64,000 nucleotides of DNA from Brassica napus. Lineage: Eukaryota; Streptophyta; Magnoliopsida; Brassicales; Brassicaceae. Below, one piece after another: positions 20,921 to 32,566 of this stretch (the stretch's first letter is position 1; each line of letters opens with the position of its first letter). The stretch spans positions 3,596,001 through 3,660,000 of the forward strand of contig NC_063438.1 of NCBI RefSeq assembly GCF_020379485.1, in the 5' to 3' direction. Made by a program: the position numbers and the translations under genes. Below the pieces are notes generated by a model. The model did not search any database, had not been told where the DNA came from, and worked only from the letters and a program-made list of their open reading frames with translations.

Positions 20921-21575
20921 TGAATGGTTCCACATGGACAATTTTTACGACATAATTTTCTTTTCTCTATTTTCTCAGTCAAACATATTTGAAAAACCAA
21001 AAATACAATGAAGGATAAAGTTGCATGTGGGTATTTAGAGTTTCGTTTCTGTTATATTATATGTTGATTTGGTTCCACCGATTTGGTTTTCCATTCGATT
21101 TCGTCTGTAGAATAATTTAGGTACCATTGTTGTTAAAAAAAGAGCGGTTCCACGATTTTTTATAGGCAAAAAAATCTCAGATAATTTAGTCTTATGATTT
21201 ACGGCCAAACTTGGCATTCATATATCCTATTTAGTGACTCTGAAAGAAATTTGTTTAAAGTTATAATTATTAGCAGTAAGCGGGATTTGAGTTACTAAGC
21301 AATCCAGATTTAGAGGCACCCCATTACATTCCATCATTTGGTCATGTAGATATGCGCTCATTATTTAAAGTGCAGAGACGAAACTAATATTATATGTTGT
21401 GGTTTCGGATAGGGAAATTCGAGTTTCTACCCGAACTTCTTGGTAATTCATAAAAAAAAATATCCGTAGAGAAGGTTTTTTGGAAATTATTATGATCTTC
21501 CCATAGATTCCAGATATCCAGGTTAATAAAAGCACTATCTACATGGTAAATGTCGAGTTATTGATCTTTGAACTC
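20921..21575. other. Spacer A, unassigned
   Basis: No gene or recognised element. The same sequence is in copy B (31912-32566) with a handful of substitutions. Confidence 0.5.
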
Positions 21576-21688
21576 TCTTTTTAACGTATGATTAATTATG
21601 CTATTACAACGATGAGAAATATTACATAGATGATTTTACAGCCGACAATTTTACCGTTATATGAGAATGTACATTTAAATATTACATA
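21576..21688 (-). mobile_element. Truncated LINE-like 3' end, copy A
   Basis: A 113-bp insert flanked by a 21-bp direct repeat (21555-21575 and 21689-21709, one mismatch, core GAGTTATTGATCT). It begins TCTTTTTAACG and contains 'attacatagatgattttacagccgacaat' words that also occur at about 24583-24655, inside the hAT-like element. A T-run at one end with a long target duplication suggests a heavily 5'-truncated retroposon on the minus strand. Confidence 0.6.
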
Positions 21689-21847
21689 GAGTTATTGATC
21701 TCTGAACTCAAGAATCACAAATTTAGTTTTTTTTTTGTTTTTTTTTTGAAAAAAGGGCTTTTAATAATGACAAGAAAGGAAGAGTTATTGATCTCTGAAG
21801 AATCACACATTTAGTTTACAACTATTTGACTAAAATTAAAACTACCA

Positions 21848-21990
21848 AATAATTCATCATCTTTCTTTAGAGCCTCGGCCCATATAATATTAAAATCGGT
21901 CCAATAATAATGCTCACAATCAAACTCCAAGTTAATAAACCTAAAATCCGATCTCCTCATCATCTTCATATTTTTTATAGGGTTTTCTAG
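21848..21990 (+). pseudogene. RPL35: RPL35 promoter/leader relic, copy A
   Basis: Aligns with 12961-13105 of spacer 1: 'aaataattcatcatctttc', TCGGCCCA, 'ccaataataatg', 'caatcaaactcc' and TAGGGTTTTC. The L35 coding part seen in spacer 1 is not recognisable here. Confidence 0.6.
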
Positions 21991-22082
21991 TATATGTTTA
22001 TTCTATAAAAAAAAACACCACAAGAGTAAGGGAATTCGAAGACGCAATGGGTAAAGATTGGGAATACTCATTTTAATGAGAA

Positions 22083-23355
22083 CTAGATTTCTACCCGCAC
22101 AACCGTGCGGATATATATTTTCACATTTATATATAGATATTTGTTTTACATAATTATTATATATTTTTAATGTTACTCATATATTAAAATGTTTGTATAA
22201 TTATACCAAATATAATAATTTTATAGTTTTTATGCTGTAAATTAAAATCGTCACATATATATGTTGCTTATTATATATGTGTCTTATTGAATTTGCGTTT
22301 GATTACTAAACTAAAAATTTTAATGCGTGAAACAACATATATGAAAACAATTTTGTATTTAATTTATTATAATCATGATCCGTAATTCAAATCGCTAGAT
22401 TTTTTTAGTAATTTTTTTAATGTTTATTAATTTTATATAATAAATTACTGTATATTAAAATGTTTAAGATAAGTTAAATTTTTATACATGTATTATATAG
22501 TTTACTAATAATAAACCGTTCTACCAACATATTATATTTTTAGCATAAATATTTTATATTTATGAAAATAAAATATGTTAACTTATCAATTTAAAATAAT
22601 TTTATCATATTTTGTTCAATATAACATTTTTATTTTAAAATGATAGATATTATTATAAAATTGATAAAATAGGATATAATTTTATTCTTTTAGTAACATT
22701 TCATTACTAATTACAAAAGTAGTTAAAAATATTTATATTCAGATCTTATTATAATCTTTTTCAAGAGATTTGTTAGAATTTAAAAAAAAAAAATTTTAAA
22801 AAAATTAAAAGATATAAAAGATATTATGATTAAAGTAGTTAAAAATATTATGTATATTAGCATTAGTTATATACATTTAATATAAAATTTAAATGATGAT
22901 CCAAATAAAAATATCACTCATAAAAAAATCATGATTTTTATTTTATTAGAAAACAAATTTGAAAAAAATTAAAATTAAAATAAATATTTATTTCTAACAA
23001 AATCTTTTAAAATTATTAGTAAATGTATTTGTGTAATTAATTAATTTCATTTTATTTAAATTTTCGTTTATAAACCAAAACTATATTCAATTTTAATTTC
23101 TAATTATATTTTATGATAATTTAAATTAAAACTAATTAATTTTTTAAAGTAAATTTAAAAAGATTCTAAGAAGATTTTAAAAAGATTTTGTTATAACATT
23201 TTAAATATATTCATTTGTATTTCAAATAAAAAGATAAAGATATTAAAAGATATAATAATGAACTTATGTTAAATATGATATTTTCTAGGAATGGTCCAAA
23301 CTAAAAAAAAATCACACATGAAAAGAAGTCATGCCTTCTGTTTTAATATATAAGA
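22083..23355 (-). mobile_element. Non-autonomous Helitron 2, copy A
   Basis: On the minus strand it starts TCTTATATATTAAAACAG (23355) and ends with hairpin CCGCACGGTTGTGCGG, then GTAGAAAT and CTAG (22086-22083). It lies between host A (22082) and T (23356). Removing it joins 'ttttaatgagaa' to 'tatttattcacaaacgc', which aligns with the uninterrupted spacer 1 at 13345-13375. 1273 bp, very AT-rich, no coding content. Confidence 0.88.
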
Positions 23356-23663
23356 TATTTATTCACAAACGCATTATTGTTATCTTATATCATCGAAATA
23401 AAAATACTTGATTTGCTTGCAGTCGTTTTTAAACTGGAACCCCCCAAATGATCCAATATAGGATCGTTTTCTGTCGTTTGGGTTTGAGAGAATTCACTGG
23501 TTCTCTATCAACAAAACCAAAGTTTTTTTGCTTTGAAACTATGTGTACCAGTGCGAAAGTCTATATCCTTTGTTTCCTTTATTGGCTTCAAAAGTTCAAG
23601 ATCACACGTCAAAGATTTGTGAATTGTTAATCAGATGGCGGCGTCATTCTCCCGAATACCATA
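23356..23663. other. Spacer A host segment
   Basis: Aligns with 13360-14245 of spacer 1 in patches ('ggatcgttttctgt', 'tattggcttcaaa', 'gaattgttaatcagatggcg'). No gene is called. Confidence 0.5.
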
Positions 23664-24785
23664 CTAGGCATGGGCAATCGGGTGACCATTCCGGTTAGGT
23701 TTGGATCTAATCGAGTTTAGAAATTTCAGCTCCATTCAAGTTTTATAAAAATTCGGCTCGGTCTCGCTTAGGTTTGGGTTTAGTAATACATCTTAAACCC
23801 GATTGAACCCATTTACTTATCGGGTTCGGATCTAATCAGGTTTTGGCTATCCACGTACCTATATTTTACCCAAAAGTACCTGTTTTAGAAATTTCTTCCT
23901 GCATTTTTTTCATGAAAAACATGTCAGACAAAGCAAAACACAAGACGTACCATACGAGCGAAACATATGCAATGGTTCTAAACATTACAAGTATAGTAGG
24001 TCAATGAAAGAAGAGACCATATACACGTTAATTACAAACAAAGTAGGTGTATATGTTTCCTTCCTTTTCCTATTTTAGTATACTGCATCTTCAGACTGAA
24101 CTTCATGTTCTTTGCCAGCTCCATTGTTCTGTGAGGATGATGAATCCATCTGCAAAAAGTAAACCATAATATTCAGAGCCAAACAAAACACAATTACATA
24201 ACATGATAACATAATGAATAAAATAATACAATTTGAAAGAAACTTAGCACACGTAGCATCAAACAACTACCAATAATATTCTTTGAAAAGAAACTTAGCA
24301 CACGTAGCATCAAACAACGACGATGCATAATGAATACAATTATATAGTAATATACTCTTTGAAAGTAACTTAAATCATTGTTCATCGCACGCATCTAACT
24401 AGCATCAAAGACGGATTTAAAAACGAAACAGAGACAAAACACTAACAAACCAGAAAACAACTACTCAGCACAGTATCCAAATAGGCAAATAGCATCAAAC
24501 AACGAAGCATATATGGTGAAGAAAATAGTTTAAAACGTTCTGTAGAAGCATATTAAAAAAGTTTCAGCCCAAAAACATTTTTTTTAACGCTGATTTATTA
24601 TGATATTACAATTATAAGAAAGATTACATAGACGATCTGACAACCGACAATACTACCTGTCTTATAAAGATCTACCCATTATACCAAAAGAAAAGATCCA
24701 ATCAGTTATTGACAAAGATCCGAACCCGACCCAAACAGGTTTCGCGTGTTTTCGGGTTCGGATTATTTGCCCCGGGCCTACGGCT
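23664..24785. mobile_element. hAT-like non-autonomous transposon, copy A
   Basis: An insertion of about 1.12 kb relative to spacer 1 (14241-14262). The ends are related inverted sequences: CTAGGCATGGGCAAT on the left, and on the right the reverse complement gives GTAGGCCCGGGGCAAAT. Flanking ATACCATA (23656-23663) and ATACCACT (24786-24793) suggest an 8-bp target duplication, as in hAT elements. Inside, the minus strand has a short MDSSSSQNNGAGKEHEVQ peptide after an AG acceptor-like site, possibly a transposase remnant. A roughly 32-bp word ('aaacttagcacacgtagcatc') is repeated at about 24239 and 24291. Confidence 0.6.
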
Positions 24786-24952
24786 ATACCACTAGAAAAC
24801 AACGATGTGACTACCACGTATAAAACTTGTAGACAAAAAAAAAACAGTTGTGCGTTGTCGTGTACAAGGTGTAAGAAAACAGGTATATACATGCGAGTGC
24901 GACTGATGTAAAAGTTGATAAACAGTCGTTAGCAACAGATCATCCAAATAAT

Positions 24953-25177
24953 TTTTTTTTTTTGTTAACCGAGTATTCTGGCTCCACTGTGGTGGTTCAG
25001 ACTAGAAACCAAAGTGAGCATGGACCCGAAGGTCACCAGGTGGCTCACCGTTTTACAGTTTTCGGTCTCGAATACTGCAGCACATATGTAAATTCCGCAG
25101 TGGCCAAGACTCGAACCCAAGGACGGGCACTCCAGCTGGAGTTCCTATACCACTAGACCAAAGCAACTTGGTTAAAT
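24953..25177 (-). mobile_element. tRNA-derived SINE, copy A
   Basis: On the minus strand it has a Pol III box A, TGGTCTAGTGGTATAG (25160-25145), a box B, GGTTCGAGTCTTGGCC (about 25118-25103), and a tail of A (the T-run at 24953-24963). Possible target duplication CCAAATAAT/CTAAATAAT (24944-24952 and 25178-25186). The left flank of the array (31-75) lacks it. It is a SINE, not a tRNA gene. Confidence 0.82.
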
Positions 25178-25717
25178 CTAAATAATCTAGGAACGATCAA
25201 AATATGATTTGGTTTATATGGGTTTTAGATGACACTGACAGAAGAAAGATTAAACCTGAAAACTGTTTAGAGTTATCAATACAAGCTTTCAAAGATTGAT
25301 GCACTTTCTTTCTTGTCACAACGATTGGTAGACTAATTATATATCATAAACGCAGCATATCATCGAGATTATCGTGAGTTTTGGTTAAGTAATATGCTTC
25401 TGTATTTTTATGTCAGTAAAACTACATATTAATCTGGGCTTAATAAATTATTTGGGAGAAAAGGACAAAATTTAAGATAATTTGACTTGGTCATTACTTG
25501 TTTTATACTTCTATTCAATAGTTGACTTTCTTCAAGTTCTTAACTTCTTCTGGTTCCGGTTTTCACTGAACTGATTCAACCATAAACATAAAGTAAGCAC
25601 ATGAAAACTAAGTATTATCGTCATCAGTAATAAATAATAGCAACAATTAAGACCGAGAGCTCAACGTGTCTCATGCATGTTCCAAGCTCGTTGAAACAAC
25701 CTCTTTCCTAAATATAA

Positions 25718-25748
25718 ACATGTGTTACAAAAAAAAAAAACATGTGTT
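25718..25748 (+). mobile_element. Tail-only retroposition scar (13-nt insert)
   Basis: ACATGTGTT at 25718-25726 and 25740-25748 flanks ACAAAAAAAAAAA. The gene 1 upstream block has a single uninterrupted 'atataatgtgttggg' at about 6217. Confidence 0.65.
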
Positions 25749-25804
25749 GGGAGTTATGGTTGTTTCGTAACGGGTTACTCTTGGTACTCCGTACTCGTTT
25801 GACA

Positions 25805-25845
25805 AAACCAGACTACTTTTTTTGTGTGATCAACAAACCAAGCTA
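25805..25845 (-). mobile_element. Tail-only retroposition scar (19-nt insert)
   Basis: AAACCAGACTA (25805-25815) and AAACCAAGCTA (25835-25845) flank CTTTTTTTGTGTGATCAAC. The gene 1 (6305) and gene 2 (15112) blocks have one uninterrupted 'aaaccaaactagtt'. Confidence 0.65.
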
Positions 25846-26086
25846 GTTTAGAAATAACATAACCGATGTTCAATCTCTCTATCGAAAGACCTCTAAATCG
25901 CTAACCGGTTTGACATAAATACGTGCAATAGCTTATTATTGCCTATTGCCATATTGCTGGTCTCTGATATGCTTGCCAGCGTTGATACAGAACTCGGGGC
26001 TACCTCTATACGTCATTGACTTTGATAAGTCATATACCCTATTTTCTGTAATTAAGCTCGTGTTCAAGATGTATGTGTATTTTGTA

Positions 26087-26122
<36 letters not shown>

Positions 26123-27212
26123 TTTTCAAACCTTCTGTATGATATTAACTCATTATTTATCAATATGTACACGTAAATACGTAATATCAGAGATCGTGCG
26201 TATCTTTGTACGGTTGGTCAAACGAATATGTTAATATTCTTGGATATATAGTAATGTGGCATGAAAAATGATCTGAAAGAGATAAATATACATAATATTA
26301 TCTTTGGTTTCATTATTAACAAATTGAATTATGCAAGTTGTAGTTTCAATGTATTCACACAAGGGATCAACTTGTCCTTAACATTTGGATTCATACAAAA
26401 AGAAACAATATAAATATTTAGTTCCATAGATTGACATATTGAAATTAATAAAGATATCATTATAAAAAAAAACTTTTTTAGAGATATGTCGACCTCATAA
26501 CTAAAGCTGACGTTGTCACCAACTCCTATACTTTGTTAAGACAATTAATCAAACACATATATTCGATCAATTTACATTTAGTCATTTATAGTTTTTATAG
26601 TATTTTCAAAACAACTTTATCTTGAAAAGTGACAAAACCTCAAATTTAAAATCTGGGAGAGTGATTTTCTACAAAAGAAGAAATTTGACTTTGAAATTTT
26701 TTACATTGTAATCTTTACTATTATAATTTTTTATATAACTATAAAACATACAATAGAAAATATTATAAACAATATTAATCATGAAATAGTATATTCTAGT
26801 ACAAAATTAAATATAAAATTAATTATACCACAAATTTTAAATGAATTACATAATCATTTACTATAATTCTTTTCATTTTACTGATCATATATAATCAAAT
26901 AGTGCATTTTGAAGTGATAAAATGAGTTTCTATTATTTTTATTTGTAGATTTCAAAGTAAGTTTGTTTAGTTCAATATTGTTTTGTATAATGTTTCGTTT
27001 TTATGTATTATATATCTTGTATTTTGCATAAGACATAATATCGTAAGGATTGAAATGATGACCAAAAAAATAAAGTTATTTGGAAAATATATAATTCAAA
27101 AGACTAACAAACCCTGAAACTTTAGAATAATAAAACTTAACTTTCAGTATGCAAACTTCTAAATTTAGTCTTAAAGTTGCTTTTAGAGTATATAAAACTT
27201 TATATTTACAGT

Positions 27213-27732
27213 CATGAGATGCTTTTACGTAAAGAATTATGAGAATTATACCTTTATACTTTTAATTATTCGTCCTAATTTCTTATATACATATCTATAA
27301 AGAAACTACATGAAAGTTACTCGTACGGAATATTACGTACCTTATACGTATAGAAGACGTAATCAAATATTTGTTTGGTCATCCAAACATTGAGAAGCCA
27401 TCTCTATATAATGCTCAAAGACATTACATTGAATTATAAAACTTTATATTTTAACTCAAAAGATACTTTTACCAAAAGAATTATACCTTATATACTTTTG
27501 ATTATTGGTTCAAATAATTTATATATATATCGATAAAAAACTACATGATTGTTACTCGTACGGAACATTTCAAAGCTTGCACGTATAGAGAAGCTAGTCA
27601 ACTGTCTGTTTTGGTCATTGGTTTCACTCAAACATTGAGGAGCCATCTCTCTATATAATGTTCAATGACCTTTACAAAGACAGCCAAGATATTAAGAGTT
27701 ACGTGACTCCATTAAACCTCAGCCAGTCAGCC
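27213..27732 (+). promoter_or_regulatory. Promoter of EXO70H2 gene 3, tandemly duplicated
   Basis: Two units of about 245 bp. The distal TATATAAT is at 27405-27412 and the proximal one at 27652-27659. The proximal TATA overlaps an upstream ATG (27658), so that ATG is unlikely to be transcribed. The start chosen for gene 3 is 27733. Confidence 0.72.
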
Positions 27733-29688
27733 ATGGTGAAAATGGCTAAATCTGTTACTTTCTCAACCTCTTCTTCTGCGTCAAACCTTTCATCTCATCC
27801 TTCTTTCACTTCTCTTGCTTCTTTCAATTCTCTTCCTGCTTCTCCACTCAACCAGCACTTTTCTCAGTCCATGATGGAGGAAGCCTTAGAGTCTGCAGAG
27901 TCAATCATCAAGAAGTGGGATCCTAACTCACAGTCCTACAGGAAGATCATCTCTCTGTTCAGACACAGCAGAAAACAAGCCAAAGAATTCATCGGATGCG
28001 TCCGTGACTTACGCAGAGCCATGCACTTTCTTGTCTCTCAAGACTCCAAATCTGACAAGCTTGTGCTTGCCCAGAACCTGATGCAGATTGGTATGTCCAT
28101 GCTGGAGAAAGAGTTCTTTCAGATACTGTCTTCTAACCGAGACCATCTTGATCCTGATTCTGCCTCTGGTCAGTCCACAATATCTAGCAATTCAGAGTTC
28201 GAAGTTTATATGGAATATGATGAGGATGATGATGATGATGATGATGAGCTTAAGAAGGCTGGTGAATCCATCTCACAGGTGGAGAAAGCCTCAGCTCTGG
28301 TGATGTCAGACTTAAAGGTCATAGCAGAGACCATGATCAGTTGTGGTTATGGTAAAGAGTGCATAAAAAGCTATAAGTTGATCAGAAAGTCTATTGTTGA
28401 TGAAGGGCTACACTTGCTTGGGATTGAGAAGGTCAAGAACTCTCAGTTTCACAAAATGGACTGGGGAGTCCTCGAGGTTATGATCAAGAACTGGATCAAA
28501 GCTGCAAATATTGGAGTCACGACACTCTTCAAAGGAGAGAAGCTTCTCTGCGACCACGTCTTCTCTGCATCCCTTACAATAGGACAGTCTTGCTTTAACC
28601 AGATAGCAAAGGAAGCAGGTCTCAATCTCTTCACGTTGCCGGAGTTGGTAGCCCACAAGGAGAAGAAACAACACCACCATGAGAGGATCTTTAAGCTGAT
28701 GGATCTCTATGCAGCTATCTCTGACCTTTGGCCAGACATAGAAATGATATTCAGCTTTGATTCGTTAGCTTCTGTGAAGACTCTTGTTCTATCAACGCTC
28801 AAGAAACTCAAGGACTCTATCCACACATGTCTCAAGGAGTTCGAGACGATGATACACAAGGATTCTTCTAAAGAACTTTCCCCTGAAGGAGGGGTTCACA
28901 AGCTGACTCGGACAACGATGAGTTTCATATCATCGTTGTCTGAATACAGCCGTGTGTTGTCTGAGATTCTCGCAGAGCATCCTCTTAAGACAAACACTCG
29001 CTTGCTAGAATCTTACTTCACGGCTCCTATCTTGGAAGATGAACACGTCAACAACCATGCCTGCTCGGTCCATATTGCTTGGCTCATACTGGTTTTCCTA
29101 TGCAAGCTAGACACCAAAGCAGAGAGTTACAATGATGTGTCTCTCTCTTACATCTTCCTTGTGAACAACTTGCAGTTTGTGGTTGATACAGTTCGTTCAA
29201 GTCAACTCAAGAACCTCATAGGAGACGATTGGCTCACTAAGCACGAGGCAAAACTCAAAAGCTATGCTGAAAAGTACGAGAAAGCAGCTTGGACTAATGT
29301 TTTTCTATCATTACCTGCAAAAACAAGTGCCAAGCTATTACCGGAGGAGGCCACTACATGTTTCAAGAGGTTTCACGCAGCATTCGCAGGAGCATACTTG
29401 AAACAATCATCATGTGTTATAGTGGATGCTAAGCTTAGGGACGAGCTTAAGGTTTCTATAGCGAGGAAACTTGTACCGGAGTACAGAGAGTTTTACGAGA
29501 AGTACTTGCCAATGCTGAGGCAGGACAGAAACATAGAGATGTTGGTGAGTTTTAAGCCTGATAACTTGGAGAATTATCTCTCGGATCTTTTCCATGGAAC
29601 ACCAATGCTCGGTGGCTCTTCTCATTCTGCTGCTTCTGCTTCTTTGTCTTCTCCATCTTGTTTCTCAATAAGATGTGTAAAACACTAA
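27733..29688 (+). CDS. EXO70H2: Exocyst subunit EXO70H2-like, gene 3 (chimeric)
   Basis: Single exon. From the ATG at 27733 (gccATGG context, matching MEKM/MAKM starts of genes 1 and 2) it encodes 651 aa. The frame is open for 25 more codons upstream, but that ATG is inside the TATA box. Domains are as in its sisters: Ser-rich leader with a [11 protein letters not shown] repeat, acidic run [10 protein letters not shown], Exo70 domain about 245-625. Up to 28578 it carries the bases of gene 4, and from 28608 those of gene 2, with one exception at 28692. The switch falls at about residues 282-292 inside the Exo70 domain. The protein is fully open and should be functional. Confidence 0.92.
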   Translation: MVKMAKSVTFSTSSSASNLSSHPSFTSLASFNSLPASPLNQHFSQSMMEEALESAESIIKKWDPNSQSYRKIISLFRHSRKQAKEFIGCVRDLRRAMHFLVSQDSKSDKLVLAQNLMQIGMSMLEKEFFQILSSNRDHLDPDSASGQSTISSNSEFEVYMEYDEDDDDDDDELKKAGESISQVEKASALVMSDLKVIAETMISCGYGKECIKSYKLIRKSIVDEGLHLLGIEKVKNSQFHKMDWGVLEVMIKNWIKAANIGVTTLFKGEKLLCDHVFSASLTIGQSCFNQIAKEAGLNLFTLPELVAHKEKKQHHHERIFKLMDLYAAISDLWPDIEMIFSFDSLASVKTLVLSTLKKLKDSIHTCLKEFETMIHKDSSKELSPEGGVHKLTRTTMSFISSLSEYSRVLSEILAEHPLKTNTRLLESYFTAPILEDEHVNNHACSVHIAWLILVFLCKLDTKAESYNDVSLSYIFLVNNLQFVVDTVRSSQLKNLIGDDWLTKHEAKLKSYAEKYEKAAWTNVFLSLPAKTSAKLLPEEATTCFKRFHAAFAGAYLKQSSCVIVDAKLRDELKVSIARKLVPEYREFYEKYLPMLRQDRNIEMLVSFKPDNLENYLSDLFHGTPMLGGSSHSAASASLSSPSCFSIRCVKH

Positions 29689-30281
29689 AAGCTTGCAGTT
29701 AGAAGATCGTCTCAGAAAGAATATTGATGCATACAAGTTTCATGAATATTGATGCTCTTCCTTTCTTGTCACTATTTCTGTTAAACTAAATATCAGTAAA
29801 CGCAGCATATGAGAGATATTATTGTGGGTTTTGGTTAAGTTACTGTGCTGGTATATTTTTCTGTCAATAAAACTAAAAATAATAATTTGGGCTTAATAAA
29901 TTATTTGGATGAAAAGGACAAATTTTGAGAAATTAATAGCATCGTCCAAAAGTATCATGATGGTCATGCTTTCTATCTAGCAACACGGTCAGAGAAAGAG
30001 TCTGGCTTGTGCCATCCAAGGAGCTGGCCAGGTAAAACCCCTGAGATTTCCCTATAACTGCTGAGCCTAGCTCGTGGCTTTAGGTAAGCTCATCACATCT
30101 TATGTTTTGCGTCATCATGATTGTTTTCTTTATATGTTACAACTCAATAATGAACACATCATTAATGCTTCTTCGAAAACATTCATTTACTCTTTTATTT
30201 TAATTGAAAGATCTTGTAAATCAATGATTTTACAACTTATAATTCTACTGGTGTTTTATGATTTTACTTTCGTTATTTTAA
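29689..30281. other. Gene 3 downstream flank
   Basis: A copy of 18744-19290. It lacks the 8-bp 'gacctttg' block but contains 54 bases (30014-30067, 'atccaaggagctggccag' onward) missing in copy A. Both ends of that block carry GCC. Confidence 0.6.
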
Positions 30282-31911
30282 CTAGGTAAAGAACCAGTGC
30301 GATATCGCACGGAAACTCATTTTGTAAAAAAAAATACCATATTTTATATAATTGTTTCTTGAAGAAATACATGTGTTACGAAAACATCTTACATGTAATT
30401 ATATTTTTTTATTATAAAATTACAATATGTCAATACCAATTAGTAATCGCACACACATTATATCTATGCATTTTAAAATTATTATCGTGAACTAATAAGT
30501 GTGTGACTAGTCTTGATGTTTGTTGCGAAGATTGTGTAGTATACAAAGTAATTGTTAGATATCTTGAAAATTTTTTTTTGAATTAAATGAAATGTTAAAC
30601 TGCGTTATTATTTCCTAATAAAAATAAAAGAGAAAATGCATTATTGACAATATGAGTTTCCAAGTGAGATTTCTCTTGTTGTCTATTAATTACGGCACAT
30701 ACTGCAAATCTGCAATACAATCCAGTGGAAGGTTTTTTACGTGTACATTCAAACTTAAGAATTTTATTTTTCTGTAAACTTAATGCAAAAAAAAAATTGT
30801 TATTCTTGTAAATATGTATGTAAGTTACTTTGGATATGTACATAATAAAACTAGACTTGGTTTGCGTGATCATTAGACTTGTAAAGTTCGCTGCTTACTA
30901 CCATATTATCGACGACATTTTCTCAGACCCGTTTACCGGGATGTTCACGCCGTATGTGTTTCTAGGATGTTATCTACTTTAGATTTTTTAATTTTATTGT
31001 TTAAAACTATCATTCAAAGTTGAGGATATACATATATATTTAAGCGAATGATTATAATAATTTATATGAACCATTACAGAAGTTATATGAACAATTGCAA
31101 CTTTACAATTCAAACAATGCAGTTTATGGTAAAAACTATCGATGATAGCAACTTTTGGTAAAAACTATTTTATCTATTGCTTATGTCTTTTCAATCTTAA
31201 GATATATAGTATAGATAAAAGTTTAGATCATTTAATTTATAATACATATTTATAATTTTTTTTTACTTATTTACTAATAATAATATAATTCTTAAAATTT
31301 GTTACCAAATAACTGCATAGAACTTTTTTCACCATTTTATAATCAGTGAGATTATTGAAAATTTTACTTTGACAAATGCATGAACATCCACTATTTATAG
31401 ATTTTAAAAATCTATTTGAATAGTCACAACTCTTCAATTTGAATAGTTGTATTCTTCTAATTTAAATATAATTATTTTGAAAAGACGCTTATAAGAATAG
31501 TCACAACTTTTTATCTTTTAAAAAATACTTATATGAATAGTCACAACTTTAGACAATATTTAGAAAAGACACAACCTTCTAACATTTTTGTAAAAGACAC
31601 AACCTTTTAATTATATTTTTCAAAAGACACAACCTTTCAACATAAGTGAATTCACAACCTTTGGAATTAACTGGGATTGCTATTATTAGTTATTTTGAAA
31701 AGACAATTATATGAATAGTCACAAATTTTTATCTTTTAAAAGATACTTATATGAATAGTCACAACTTTAGACAATATTTAGAAAAGACACAACCTTCTAA
31801 CATTTTTGTAAAAGACACAACCTTTTAATTATATTTTTCAAAAGACACAACCTTTCAACATAAGTGGATTCACAACCTTTGGAATTAATTGGGATTGCTA
31901 TTATTAGTAGA
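30282..31911 (-). mobile_element. Non-autonomous Helitron 1, copy B
   Basis: Same ends and length as copy A: CTAG at 30282-30285, hairpin GTGCGATATCGCAC close by, 5' TC end at 31911, host A/T outside. The 218-bp tandem repeat is at 31472-31689 and 31690-31907. Confidence 0.72.
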
Positions 31912-32566
31912 TGAATGGTTCCACATGGACAATTTTTACGACATAATTTTCTTTTCTCTATTTTCTCAGTCAAACATATTTGAAAAACCAAAAATACAAC
32001 GAAGGATAAAGTTGCATGTGGGTATTTAGAGTTTCGTTTCTGTTATATTATATGTTGATTTGGTTCCACTGATTTGGTTTTCCATTCGATTTCGTCTGTA
32101 GAATAATTTAGGTACCATTGTTGTTAAAAAAAGAGCGGTTCCACGATTTTTTATAGGCACAAACATCTCAGATAATTTAGTCTTATGATTTACGGCCAAA
32201 CTTGGCATTCATATATCCTATTTAGTGACTCTGAAAGAAATTTGTTTAAAGTTATAATTATTAGCAGTAAGCGGGATTTGAGTTACTAAGCAATCCAGAT
32301 TTAGAGGCACCCCATTACATTCCATCATTTGGTCATGTAGATATGCGCTCATTATTTAAAGTGCAGAGACGAAACTAATATTATATGTTGTGGTTTCGGA
32401 TAGGGAAATTCGAGTTTCTACCCGAACTTCTTGGTAATTCATAAAAAAAAATATCCGTAGAGAAGGTTTTTTGGAAATTATTATGATCTTCCCATAGATT
32501 CCAGATATCCAGGTTAATAAAAGCACTATCTACATGGTAAATGTCGAGTTATTGATCTTTGAACTC
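31912..32566. other. Spacer B, unassigned
   Basis: A copy of 20921-21575. No gene or recognised element. Confidence 0.5.

Larger units (their letters stand above)
25178..27180 (+). promoter_or_regulatory. Distal upstream region of gene 3
   Basis: 25293-25620 is the repeated module. 25655-26075 is the conserved block with TTGACTTTGATAAGTCA at 26016. 26089-26118 is a (TA)n microsatellite. 26120-27180 is AT-rich without recognised features. It carries two tail-only scars (25718-25748 and 25805-25845). Confidence 0.5.
17663..28607 (+). repeat. Tandem segmental duplication, copy A
   Basis: The block runs from inside gene 2 through spacer A to inside gene 3, about 10.95 kb. It is nearly identical base by base to copy B (28608-39586). 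Differences are scattered single bases, microsatellite length (TA run at 26089), an 8-bp block near 18889 present only here, and a 54-bp block missing here after 19076. Confidence 0.9.

Noticed and set aside
25103..25160. tRNA gene
   Set aside because: Box A and box B are present but no cloverleaf acceptor stem was found; an A-tail and likely target duplication mark it as a SINE.
27658..27732. 25-codon N-terminal extension of EXO70H2 genes 3 and 4
   Set aside because: The ATG overlaps the TATA box and the extension is absent from genes 1 and 2.
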